A stretch of DNA of 64,000 nucleotides from Saccharothrix sp. (GTDB taxonomy: Bacteria; Actinomycetota; Actinomycetes; Mycobacteriales; Pseudonocardiaceae). The notes under the pieces were generated by a model. The model was given only the letters and a program-made list of their open reading frames with translations. It did no database searches and had not been told where the DNA came from. The position numbers and the translations under genes are program-made. This document shows, one piece after another, positions 29,863 to 37,913 of this stretch. The first letter of the stretch is position 1. Each line of letters opens with the position of its first letter. The stretch is taken from the NCBI RefSeq assembly GCF_031180885.1, contig NZ_JAPSLK010000018.1, positions 61,503-125,502 on the forward strand, in the 5' to 3' direction.

Positions 29863-30492
29863 TCAGGCGGCGAGCGCGAGGTCGTCCTGGGTCGCGGTGA
29901 TCCGCACGCTGTCTCGTGCGGTGATGCGGACGCTGTCTCGTGCGGTGATGCGGACGCTGTCCCGTGCGGTGATGCGGACGCTGTCCCGGGCCGTGATGCG
30001 GACGGAGTCGCGGGCCGTGATGCGGACGGAGTCGCGGGCGGTGATGCGGACCGAGTCGCGCGCCGTGATGCGCACGCTGTCCCGCGCGGTGATGCGGACC
30101 GAGTCGCGGGCGGTGATGCGGACCGACGCCGTGATGCGGACCGAGTCCCGGGCCGTGATGCGCACCGAGTCCCGGGCCGTGATGCGCACCGAGTCCCGGG
30201 CCGTGATCCGGACCGAGTCCCGGGCCGTGATCCGGACCGAGTCCCGGGCCGTGATCCGGACCGAGTCCCGGGCCGTGATCCGGACCGAGTCCCGCGCGGT
30301 GATGCGCACGCTGTCCCGGGCCGTGATGCGGACCGAGTCGAGCAGACCGGTGATGCGGACGGAGTCCCGGCCGGTGATGCGCACCGACTCGGAGGTAACC
30401 GTGGGCAGCTGAACAGGCGTAACCGGCTCGTCCATTCGGGTGTACGACGAAAGGGTGAGGGAGGCAGCCTGGGCGCGGTTCGCGGTGTACAT
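29863..30492 (-). CDS. Octapeptide-repeat protein (ARDSVRIT)n, unknown function
   Basis: 209 residues. The ATG at 30492 follows GGAGGA by 7 nt; the in-frame ATG at 30513 has no such site. A unique N-terminus of about 36 residues (MYTANRAQAASLTLSSYTR, then MDEPVTPVQLPTVTSE) is followed by 21 SVRIT units, nearly all in the octapeptide ARDSVRIT. One unit is shortened to ASVRIT, one is widened to GLLDSVRIT, and the tail is ATQDDLALAA. Serine in the repeat is encoded by both AGC and TCC/TCG, so the protein sequence is conserved beyond DNA duplication and this strand is the coding one. No signal peptide or membrane helix. Alternating V and I suggest stacked short beta strands. I do not recognise a family. 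Confidence 0.7.
   Translation of the reverse strand: MYTANRAQAASLTLSSYTRMDEPVTPVQLPTVTSESVRITGRDSVRITGLLDSVRITARDSVRITARDSVRITARDSVRITARDSVRITARDSVRITARDSVRITARDSVRITARDSVRITASVRITARDSVRITARDSVRITARDSVRITARDSVRITARDSVRITARDSVRITARDSVRITARDSVRITARDSVRITATQDDLALAA
29897..30391. repeat. Tandem 24-bp repeat array (21 units)
   Basis: Twenty-one head-to-tail units of about 24 bp, each beginning GTGATGCGG or GTGATCCGG on the plus strand. One unit is 18 bp and one 27 bp, all multiples of three. Substitutions fall mainly at codon third positions of the minus-strand frame. The array forms the body of the octapeptide protein and is likely to vary in copy number between strains. Confidence 0.95.
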
Positions 30493-30756
30493 GTCGTGTC
30501 CTCCGAGACTCATCGGGCGGGAATTAGTATCCGGAAACGGATGCGCAAGACCCGTACAGGTGAAAAGCTAGAAGCCGAGTGGGCGGAGGACAAGACGCCA
30601 AACCGGCCGCCATTCGCCTCCTTCCGGGGGAAGTCCGGACGGGTGTACTCACTGCGACAGTAGAACCGTTCGGTTGCTACTTTCCGCCACTGTGGACACC
30701 GTGCGTAACGTGACGTCTGCTTGAGAGTCGTTCAGATCACAGACGGGTCTTCAGAC
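30493..30756. promoter_or_regulatory. Divergent promoter region between the repeat protein and the MFS gene
   Basis: About 260 bp of non-coding DNA, visibly richer in A+T around 30515-30600 than its surroundings. It contains the short inverted repeat ATCCG-GAAA-CGGAT at 30529-30542, close to the 5' end of the repeat-protein transcript. No sigma-factor boxes can be assigned with confidence. Confidence 0.4.
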
Positions 30757-31953
30757 GTGGAGCGGTCGATCGGCATCCAGGGCGTCCACACGCCGGCGTT
30801 CCGGCTGCTGACGGGCGCGTGGATCACGTCACTGGTCGGCGACGGGGTTCGCACCGTGGCCCTCCCGCTCTACACGGCCGTCAGCACGCGCAGTCCGCTC
30901 GCCGCGTCCGCCGTGGCCGTCGCCGTCGTGCTCCCGTGGCTGGTGGTGGCGCTCCCGGCGGGCGTCCTGGTCGACCGGTGGCGGCCCCGGCTGGTCGTCG
31001 CCGTCGCGCACGTCTTCCGGGCTCTGGTAACGGGACTGCTCGCGTGGGCCGTGTTCACAGACAGCGCCGGGGTCGCGCTGCTGTGCGCGCTGGGGTTCCT
31101 CCTCACCAGTGCGGAGACCTTCGCCGACAGCGCGTCGCAGGTGCTGCTGGTGGCGCTGGCCGGTCCGACCGACCTGGAGGCCGCCAACAGCCGGTTCGTG
31201 ACCGCGGAGACGGTCGGCATGGACCTGGTCGGCCCGCTCGCGGCCAGCCTGCTGTTCTGGTGGCACCCGGCCGCGTGCTTCGCCCTGGACGCGCTGACGT
31301 TCGTGGTGGCGGCGGCGTTCGTGGCGCGGCTGCCCGAGGTGGCGGGACAGGGCCGGTCGGGGACGTTGCGCGGGCAGTTCACCGAGGGCCTGGGGTACCT
31401 GTTCCGCAACCCGGGGCTGCGGGTGCTGGTGCTCGCGGTCGGGATCTCGGCGGTGTGCGCGGCGGCGGTCAACGCGATGCTGGCGCTGTACTCGATCACC
31501 GTGCTGGGGCTGCCCGAGGAGTGGGTGCCGTGGCTGGTGGTCGTGATGTCGCTGGGGGCGCTGTCGGGGGCGCGGCTGAGCCCGGTGCTCGCGGCCCGGC
31601 TGGGCGGCGCGCCGGTGATGGTGGGGGCGCTGGCGCTGCTCGGGGTGGCGTTCGCGGTGTTCGGCGGGGTGCCGTGGGTGCCGGTGGCGGTCGTGGCGGC
31701 GTTCTGCTTCGGGTTGGCGTCGGCGGGCTGGAACGTGCTGTCGGCGACCCGGCGGCAGCGGTTGACGCCGGTGCCGATGATGGGCCGGGTGACCAGCGCG
31801 TACCGGGTGCTGGCGTGGGGGCTGTCGCCGATCGGGGCCGGTCTGGCCGGTCCGCTGGCCGCCGCGACGACGTTGGGCGCGGTGTACCTGGTGGCGGGCG
31901 GGGTGGTCGTGCTGACGGCGGTGGTGCTCGCACGCCCCCTCGCCCGGACGTGA
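30757..31953 (+). CDS. MFS transporter
   Basis: About 398 residues with twelve hydrophobic segments and the MFS loop GVLVDRWRPRLVV between helices 2 and 3. It resembles the actinobacterial MFS exporters of the macrolide/enterobactin-exporter type (GDGVRTVALPLYTAV at the start of helix 1). Start uncertain: GTG at 30757 leaves 14 residues before the first helix; a TTG at 30721 would add 12 more. It faces the octapeptide-repeat gene across a shared promoter region. Substrate unknown. Confidence 0.85.
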   Translation: MERSIGIQGVHTPAFRLLTGAWITSLVGDGVRTVALPLYTAVSTRSPLAASAVAVAVVLPWLVVALPAGVLVDRWRPRLVVAVAHVFRALVTGLLAWAVFTDSAGVALLCALGFLLTSAETFADSASQVLLVALAGPTDLEAANSRFVTAETVGMDLVGPLAASLLFWWHPAACFALDALTFVVAAAFVARLPEVAGQGRSGTLRGQFTEGLGYLFRNPGLRVLVLAVGISAVCAAAVNAMLALYSITVLGLPEEWVPWLVVVMSLGALSGARLSPVLAARLGGAPVMVGALALLGVAFAVFGGVPWVPVAVVAAFCFGLASAGWNVLSATRRQRLTPVPMMGRVTSAYRVLAWGLSPIGAGLAGPLAAATTLGAVYLVAGGVVVLTAVVLARPLART

Positions 31954-31980
31954 CCGGGTGGATCGGTTACCGTAACCGCC

Positions 31981-32223
31981 GTGACCATCGTGGAGACCGT
32001 GCTCGTCTTCGCGCTGATCCCGCTGGCCATCTACGGCGTGATCACGCTATTGACGCTGAGGCCGAAGGCCACCCGCATCCCGCGGTACCGCCCGGGCCAG
32101 GAGTGGAACTACGCGCCCGTGTGGTGGAGCGCGAACCCCGCGGGGCTGAACGCAGACCACCACGCCGAGTCGAGCCCCGTGCCGGGCCCGACCGCAAGGG
32201 GAGGTGCCCGTGGCAACTGGTAG
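31981..32223 (+). CDS. ctaJ: Small membrane protein, aa3-type cytochrome oxidase subunit CtaJ-like
   Basis: 80 residues from a GTG. One N-terminal transmembrane helix (VETVLVFALIPLAIYGVITLL, shown here by its core VFALIPLAIYGVITLL) is followed by a basic RPKATRIPRYRPGQEWNY motif and PVWWSANP. This matches my memory of CtaJ, the small accessory subunit seen in the mycobacterial III2-IV2 respiratory supercomplex, also encoded beside a DUF5130 gene and near pepN. The overlap with the next start (32210) supports coupled expression. Family assignment is from pattern and neighbourhood. Confidence 0.65.
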   Translation: MTIVETVLVFALIPLAIYGVITLLTLRPKATRIPRYRPGQEWNYAPVWWSANPAGLNADHHAESSPVPGPTARGGARGNW

Positions 32224-32689
32224 TCACGTCGCCAAGGTCGACCCGGCCACCCTCCCGGTGGGCGCGGTCGTGACCAACAGCGGCCGGGTCTCCGCCGCGA
32301 AGATGTACGAGCCGCAGGCGCCCAGCCTGCCGTTCACGCCGGTGCAGCTGGCGAGCCTGGACGAGGCGCTGACCCTGGCCAGCCGGACCACCGGCCTGGA
32401 CTTCAGCGTGTACCTGGGCGAACTGGGCTCGGACACCCGCGCCCGGGCCGAGGAGCTGCACGCTTCCACCCCGCGCCCGTCGCACGCGGTCCTGGTGGCC
32501 GTGTCCCCGGGCGAGCGCGCGGTCGAGATCGTGACCGGCGAGGAGTCCCACCGCCGGCTCGCGGACCGCGGCGCCAAGCTCGCGGTGATGAGCATGGTGG
32601 CGTCCTTCAAGGAGGGCGACATCGCCGGCGGCCTGCTCAGCGGCCTCCGCATGCTGACCGACCAGGCCGGCAGCGCTCCGCGCTCCTGA
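32210..32689 (+). CDS. DUF5130 (TPM-like) domain protein
   Basis: 159 residues. The GTG at 32210 is chosen because GGGGAGG lies 5 nt before it; a GTG at 32204 is too close. The C-terminal part (LDFSVYLGELGSDTRARAEEL, shown as FSVYLGELGSDTRARAEE, then VLVAVSPGERAVEIVTGEES) resembles TPM/DUF5130 domains found near respiratory genes. No membrane helix. It overlaps ctaJ and ends at a strong hairpin, so the pair forms one transcription unit. Role unproven; the location suggests a link to terminal oxidase assembly. Confidence 0.75.
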   Translation: MATGSHVAKVDPATLPVGAVVTNSGRVSAAKMYEPQAPSLPFTPVQLASLDEALTLASRTTGLDFSVYLGELGSDTRARAEELHASTPRPSHAVLVAVSPGERAVEIVTGEESHRRLADRGAKLAVMSMVASFKEGDIAGGLLSGLRMLTDQAGSAPRS

Positions 32690-32703
32690 CCCCTCTGCAC
32701 GCC

Positions 32704-32736
32704 GAAGGCCGCGCCCCACTCCGGGACGCGGCCTTC
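32704..32736 (+). terminator. Terminator after the ctaJ-DUF5130 pair
   Basis: Perfect 10-bp arms GAAGGCCGCG and CGCGGCCTTC with a 13-nt loop, followed by GTTTCGT. It starts 15 nt after the DUF5130 stop. Confidence 0.75.
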
Positions 32737-32831
32737 GTTTCGTCTAGAGGTCGAGCGTGCAGGGCGGCATCCACCTCGGCCACAGGACGCGGGTGGCGGC
32801 GAGCTGTGCCACCCGCGTCCTGCGCACCACG

Positions 32832-35393
32832 TCAGGACCGGTCGAACTCCTGGGCGGCCAACGCGCGGACGATGCCCGCGCGGCCCTCGGACACCAAGCG
32901 GCGCAAGGCCGGGGGGCGTTCCTCGGCCAGCCACGTGTCCGCCGCCGCCACCGTGTCCTGGGCGATGGACCACGACGGGAACAGGCCGATCACCATCGAC
33001 TGCGCCCGCTCCGAAGACCGCCGCTCCCACACGTCCGCCACGTCCTCGAAGTACCGCGCCACGAACGGCTGCAGCAGCTCCTTCTGGCCCGGGTGCTGGA
33101 TGCCCGCCACGATCGCCTCGCTGACCGCGTTCGGCAGCTCGTCGTCGTTCACCGCCCGGTCCCAGGCCTCTTCCTTCGCCTCGACCGTCGGCCGCAGGGC
33201 CCGAGCGGACTCGGCGCGCCGGCGGCCGGTGGCGGTGGGGTCGCGTTCCTCCTCGGCGGTGATCTCCGGGAGGTCCGCGGCACCGTGCGCCACGAGAGCC
33301 TGGAGCAGGCGCCAGCGAAGATCGGTGTCGACGTCCAGGCCGGGCAGCACGTCGGTGCCGTCGTACCAGCCGCGCACGACCTCAAGATCAGCGGCCTCCA
33401 GCACCGAACCCGCCAGCGCGTTGACGAACGCCAACTGGTGGTCCGACCCCGGCTCCGCCGCCCGCGCCAGTTCCAGCATCTTCGCGGTGAACCGCCGCCA
33501 GCCCTCGTCCCGCCACGACGCGTCCGCGTACGACGACAACGCCGTCTGCGCCTGGAGCAGCAGCCGCTGCACGACGCCGACCTCGGTCTCCGCGTGCAGC
33601 CCGCCCAGCACCAGGTTCACGAAGTCCCGGGCCTTCAGCTCGGCCTCGCGGGTCATCTCCCACGCCGCCGACCAGCACAGCGTCCGCGGCAGCGGCTCGG
33701 CGATGTCGGAGATGTGGTCGATCAGGGACGCCAGCGAGTCGCTGTCCAGCCGCATGGTGCAGTACGTCAGGTCGTCGTCGTTGACCAGCACCAGCTTGCC
33801 GCGCGGCACGCCGACCAGCTCGGGCACCTCGGTGCGCTCGCCGTCCACGTCCAGCTCGACCCGGTGGGTGCGGACCAGCTTGCCCGACGCGTCGGAGTCG
33901 TAGATGCCGATCGCCAAGCGGTGCGTGCGCAGTTCACCGGCGCCCGGCCGGGCGCCGCCCTGCAGCACCGCGAACTCGGTGAACTTGCCGGAAGCGTCCA
34001 CGGTGAACTTGGGGCGCAGCAGGTTCAGGCCGGTGGTCTCCAGCCACTGCGCGCTCCACCACGACAGGTCGCGGCCGGACGCCTCCTCCAGCGCGGACAG
34101 CAGGTCCGCCAGGGTCGCGTTGCTCCACGCGTGCTTGGCGAAGTACACCCGCAGGCCCGCCAGGAAGTTCTCCAGCCCCACGTAAGCCACGAGCTGCTTC
34201 AACACGGAAGCGCCCTTGGCGTAGGTGATGCCGTCGAAGTTGACCTCGACCGCCTGGAGGTCCGGGATGTCCGAGGCCACCGGGTGCGTCGACGGGAGCT
34301 GGTCCTGCCGGTACGCCCACGACTTCTCGATCTTGGCGAACGTCGTCCACGCCTGCCGGTACTCGGTGGCCTCGGCCTGCGCCAGCACCGACGCCCACGT
34401 GGCGAACGACTCGTTCAGCCACAGGTCGTCCCACCACCGCATGGTGACCAGGTCGCCGAACCACATGTGCGCCATCTCGTGCAGCACGGTCTCCGCGCGC
34501 CGCTCGTACAGGTACCGGGTGACGCGGCTGCGGAAGACGTAGTCCTCCAGGAACGTGACGCAGCCCGCGTTCTCCATCGCGCCCGCGTTGAACTCCGGCA
34601 CGAAGCACTGGTCGTACTTGCCGAACGGGTACTTGACCCCGAACGCCTGGTGGTAGAACCCGAAACCCTGCTTGGTCTCGGTGAACAGCCGGTCGGCGTC
34701 CATGTGCTCGGCCAGCGACGCCCGGCAGTAGATGCCCAGCGGGATCGTGGTGTCGCCGTCGGTGTACTCGTCGCGCCACTCCGCGTAGGGGCCGGCGACC
34801 AGTGCGACCAGGTAGGTCGACATCGGCTTGGTGGTCTCGAACACGTGCTTGTCCGCGCCGCCGACACCGTCCACAGTGGACTCGACCGGGGCGTTGGAGA
34901 TGACCTTCCAGTCCGCCGGCGCGGTGACGGTCATGGTGTAGACGGACTTCAGGTCCGGCTGGTCGAAGCAGGCGAACATGCGCTTGGCGTCGGCCGTCTC
35001 GAACTGCGAGTACAGGTACACGCCGCCGTCGACCGGGTCCACGAACCGGTGCAGGCCCTCACCGGTGTTCATGTACCGGCAGTCGGCCTCGACGGTCAGC
35101 TCGTTGACGTCGCGGAGGTCGGGCAGCGCGATGCCGTCCTCCTCGCGGTAGCCGGACACGTCCAGCTCGACCCCGTTGAGGACGGCGCGGTGCACGGTGG
35201 CGGCCACGACGTCGACCCACGTCGACGCGCCCGGCGTCCGGCTGCGGAAGTTGACCGTCGTGGTCGAGCGGAACACCTCCGAGCCGGGCTTGCCGCCGCC
35301 GTCGGTCAGGTCCAGCTCGATCCGGTAGGAGTCGACTTCCAGCAGCGCAGCCCTCTGCTGCGCCTGGTCGCGGGTCAGGTTGGGTGCCGCCAC
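32832..35393 (-). CDS. pepN: Aminopeptidase N (M1 metallopeptidase)
   Basis: 853 residues, the usual size. Substrate-binding motif GAMEN lies near residue 268; the zinc site HEMAH lies near residue 303 with the third ligand Glu in WLNE about 20 residues later. The remainder is the ERAP1-like C-terminal helical domain. It removes N-terminal residues from peptides in the cytosol and contributes to protein turnover alongside ClpP. The GTG start at 35393 gives the family N-terminus [19 protein letters not shown] (core). Positional counterpart of Rv2467. Confidence 0.96.
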   Translation of the reverse strand: MAAPNLTRDQAQQRAALLEVDSYRIELDLTDGGGKPGSEVFRSTTTVNFRSRTPGASTWVDVVAATVHRAVLNGVELDVSGYREEDGIALPDLRDVNELTVEADCRYMNTGEGLHRFVDPVDGGVYLYSQFETADAKRMFACFDQPDLKSVYTMTVTAPADWKVISNAPVESTVDGVGGADKHVFETTKPMSTYLVALVAGPYAEWRDEYTDGDTTIPLGIYCRASLAEHMDADRLFTETKQGFGFYHQAFGVKYPFGKYDQCFVPEFNAGAMENAGCVTFLEDYVFRSRVTRYLYERRAETVLHEMAHMWFGDLVTMRWWDDLWLNESFATWASVLAQAEATEYRQAWTTFAKIEKSWAYRQDQLPSTHPVASDIPDLQAVEVNFDGITYAKGASVLKQLVAYVGLENFLAGLRVYFAKHAWSNATLADLLSALEEASGRDLSWWSAQWLETTGLNLLRPKFTVDASGKFTEFAVLQGGARPGAGELRTHRLAIGIYDSDASGKLVRTHRVELDVDGERTEVPELVGVPRGKLVLVNDDDLTYCTMRLDSDSLASLIDHISDIAEPLPRTLCWSAAWEMTREAELKARDFVNLVLGGLHAETEVGVVQRLLLQAQTALSSYADASWRDEGWRRFTAKMLELARAAEPGSDHQLAFVNALAGSVLEAADLEVVRGWYDGTDVLPGLDVDTDLRWRLLQALVAHGAADLPEITAEEERDPTATGRRRAESARALRPTVEAKEEAWDRAVNDDELPNAVSEAIVAGIQHPGQKELLQPFVARYFEDVADVWERRSSERAQSMVIGLFPSWSIAQDTVAAADTWLAEERPPALRRLVSEGRAGIVRALAAQEFDRS

Positions 35394-35612
35394 TGGTCAC
35401 CTCGTCTGCCGACGCCCACGTTGCCCGGGCGCCGACGTCGTCGGAACGGGGAGAAGTGTCGTGTCGGTGAACACGACAGTCGCATCCAATCACGTGGGAC
35501 GGGGAGAAGTGGACTGGCGTCCGAGGGAAGACTCCGTCAGGTCCACGGGTTGCACTCAGACGACGCCGCCGCGGCGGACCGCCGCACGAGCAACCCAGAG
35601 GAGACACCCAAC

Positions 35613-36221
35613 ATGTCGGCACCCACCAAGGTCGACTTCTACTTCGACCCGGTCTGCCCGTTCGCGTGGATCTCGTCCCGGTGGATCCTGGAGGTCGAGA
35701 AGCACCGCGACCTGGACCTGAACTTCCGGGTGATGAGCCTTTCGGTGCTGAACGCCGGTCGCGACCTCGACCCCGGCTACCGCGAGCTGCTGGACCGGGC
35801 GTGGGGCCCGGTGCGGGTGGCGATCGCCGCCGCCAAGCACCACGGCGACGGCGTCCTGCGCGACCTCTACAACGCCCTCGGCACCCGCATCCACAACGAG
35901 GGCGTCAAGGACTACGACGTGGCCATCAAGCAGGCGCTGGAGGAGGTCGGCCTGCCCGCCGAGCTGGCCGAGGCCGCCCACTCGACCGACTACGACGAGG
36001 ACCTGAAGGCCAGCCACCACCGCGGCATGGACCCGGTGGGCGAGGACGTCGGCACCCCGACTATCCACATCGACGGCGTGGCCTTCTTCGGCCCGGTGCT
36101 GACCGCGATCCCGCGCGGCGAGGACGCGCTGAAGGTGTTCGACGGCGCGGTGGCGCTGGCGAGCTACCCGAAGTTCTTCGAGCTGAAGCGCACCCGGACC
36201 GGGGGCCTGGACTTCTCCTGA
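35613..36221 (+). CDS. DsbA-like mycothiol-dependent oxidoreductase (Rv2466c family)
   Basis: 202 residues, ATG after GAGGAGA. The thioredoxin-like fold with helical insert is shown by [19 protein letters not shown] (core [13 protein letters not shown]), [33 protein letters not shown] and ELKRTRTGG. These line up with M. tuberculosis Rv2466c, a mycothiol-dependent reductase that activates nitro-prodrugs. Here the active site is Cys15-Pro-Phe-Ala18, so the second Cys of CPWC is absent and only a monothiol mechanism with mycothiol is possible. It is divergent from pepN, the same arrangement as in mycobacteria. Confidence 0.88.
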   Translation: MSAPTKVDFYFDPVCPFAWISSRWILEVEKHRDLDLNFRVMSLSVLNAGRDLDPGYRELLDRAWGPVRVAIAAAKHHGDGVLRDLYNALGTRIHNEGVKDYDVAIKQALEEVGLPAELAEAAHSTDYDEDLKASHHRGMDPVGEDVGTPTIHIDGVAFFGPVLTAIPRGEDALKVFDGAVALASYPKFFELKRTRTGGLDFS

Positions 36222-36230
36222 CCCGGCCGA

Positions 36231-36269
36231 TGTGACACTCTGGGGCAAAAATCGCCTCAGAGTGTCACA
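36231..36269. promoter_or_regulatory. Long inverted repeat before the aldehyde dehydrogenase
   Basis: Perfect 12-bp arms TGTGACACTCTG (36231-36242) and CAGAGTGTCACA (36258-36269) are separated by 15 nt. The right arm runs into the AGGAG ribosome site of the aldehyde dehydrogenase, so the structure could be an operator or an RNA hairpin masking translation; it could also end the DsbA transcript. The symmetric, AT/GC-balanced arms look more like an operator than a terminator. Confidence 0.5.
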
Positions 36270-36277
36270 GGAGCGTC

Positions 36278-37633
36278 ATGATCGAGGTCGTGAACCCGGC
36301 CACCGAAGAGGTCGTCGGTACCGTCCGCGCGGGCACCCCGCAGGACGTGGACAACGCCGTGACCAGGGCTTCCGCCGCCTTCGACGGGTGGTCGGCGACC
36401 CCGGTCGAGGAGCGCGCGAAGATCGTCCGGCGGATCGCCGACGAGCTGGAGGCCCGGGCCGAGGACCTGGCCTCGACCATGACCACGGAGATGGGCACGC
36501 CCATCACGTTCGCCCGGAAGGTGCAGGTCCCGAACCCGGTCGGCATCGCCCGGGGCGTGGCCGACGCGCTGGACGACGGGTACTTCGCGGGCGAGGAGAT
36601 CGGCAACTCGCTGGTGCTGCGCGAGCCGGTCGGCGTGGTCGGCGCGATCACGCCGTGGAACTTCCCGCTCCAGCAGATGGTGGCCAAGGTGGTGCCGGCG
36701 CTCGCGGCGGGCAGCGTGGTCGTGCTCAAGCCCAGCGAACTGGCGCCGTTCACCGCGGACCTGCTGGCCGAGGTGCTGCGCGCGGCGGGCGTGCCGGACG
36801 GGGCGTTCTCGCTGGTCCACGGCACGGGGCCGGTCGTCGGCGAGGCGCTGGCCGCGCACCCGCTGGTGGACATGGTGTCGTTCACCGGGTCCACGCGGGC
36901 GGGCCGGCGAGTGGCGGCGCTGGCCGCCGAGACGGTCAAGCGGGTCGCGCTGGAACTGGGCGGCAAGTCGGCCAACGTCGTGCTGGACGACGCCGACCTG
37001 ACGCGCGCGGTGAAGATCGGCGTGGCCAACGCGTTCATGAACAACGGCCAGGCGTGCAGCGCGTGGACCCGGCTGCTGGTGCCCGCCGAGCGGCACGACG
37101 AGGCCCTGGAGATCGCCGCCGCGGCCGCAGCCAAGTACGAGCCGGGCGACCCGGCGCTGGCCACCACCCGCCTCGGCCCGGCCGTGTCCGCCGCGCAGCG
37201 GGACCGCGTCGTCGGCTACATCCGGCGCGGTGTCGAGGAGGGCGCCACGCTCGCCCAGGGCGGGCCGGGCGCGCCCGCTGAACGCGGCTTCTACGTCACG
37301 CCGACCGTCTTCGGCTCGGTGACGCCGGACATGGCGATCGCGCAGGAGGAGATCTTCGGGCCGGTGCTGTCGGTCATGCCGTACACCGACGAGGGCGATG
37401 CCGTGCGGATCGCCAACAGCACCGTCTACGGGTTGGGCGGCGCGGTGTTCTCCGCCGACACCGACCGGGCGCTGGCCGTCGCCAAGCGCTTGCGCACCGG
37501 GCAGGTGGACGTCAACGGGGCGGCGTTCAACACCAGCGCGCCGTTCGGCGGGTACCGGCAGTCCGGCAACGGCCGCGAGTTCGGGCGGTTCGGGCTGGAC
37601 GAGTTCACCGAGGTCAAGTCCGTCCAGAGGTGA
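36278..37633 (+). CDS. NAD(P)-dependent aldehyde dehydrogenase
   Basis: 451 residues. Landmarks: NAD-site [14 protein letters not shown], the general-base Glu in [11 protein letters not shown] (about residue 225), the catalytic Cys in [11 protein letters not shown] (about 258), and [14 protein letters not shown]. All are intact. It oxidises an aldehyde to an acid; the substrate is not deducible. ATG start with AGGAG 5 nt upstream. It stands between the DsbA-like gene and a large LuxR regulator, and its leader contains the inverted repeat at 36231. Confidence 0.93.
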   Translation: MIEVVNPATEEVVGTVRAGTPQDVDNAVTRASAAFDGWSATPVEERAKIVRRIADELEARAEDLASTMTTEMGTPITFARKVQVPNPVGIARGVADALDDGYFAGEEIGNSLVLREPVGVVGAITPWNFPLQQMVAKVVPALAAGSVVVLKPSELAPFTADLLAEVLRAAGVPDGAFSLVHGTGPVVGEALAAHPLVDMVSFTGSTRAGRRVAALAAETVKRVALELGGKSANVVLDDADLTRAVKIGVANAFMNNGQACSAWTRLLVPAERHDEALEIAAAAAAKYEPGDPALATTRLGPAVSAAQRDRVVGYIRRGVEEGATLAQGGPGAPAERGFYVTPTVFGSVTPDMAIAQEEIFGPVLSVMPYTDEGDAVRIANSTVYGLGGAVFSADTDRALAVAKRLRTGQVDVNGAAFNTSAPFGGYRQSGNGREFGRFGLDEFTEVKSVQR

Positions 37634-37913
37634 CGGCGCGCCGTCGGTTCGAGCCGGCGGTGACGTGTCGATCGGGGTCTCAGCGGGTTGGGACGGCCCG
37701 CGAGACCCCGATCACAGCCCCCCGCGGTCGGCCACCGGGAGAGCGCTAGGGGAGAGCAGTCCGGATGGCACGACCGTGCGTTGTCCTCGGGAGAGGAACG
37801 CGGCCCACTCTCCCGCGACCGCCGCGCGGCCGGTACCCGGGAACTCCGCAGTCCCGCGAACCGGGGGTCCCCTAAGCTTCGGCGTCGGCCTCCTGGGAGG
37901 CGGTGGGGGGACG

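Noticed and set aside
29897..30391. Repeat array as a CRISPR
   Set aside because: Units are contiguous 24-bp tandem copies with no unique spacers and keep a reading frame.
29141..30412. Plus-strand frame through the 24-bp repeats (VMRTESRA units)
   Set aside because: It overlaps the HNH gene in another frame, and its repeat positions differ by radical changes (Leu/Glu, Met/Ile) while the minus-strand frame changes are silent.
29863..30492. Octapeptide protein as a RiPP precursor
   Set aside because: No modifying enzyme, leader-type motif or protease gene is next to it; an MFS gene alone is not enough.
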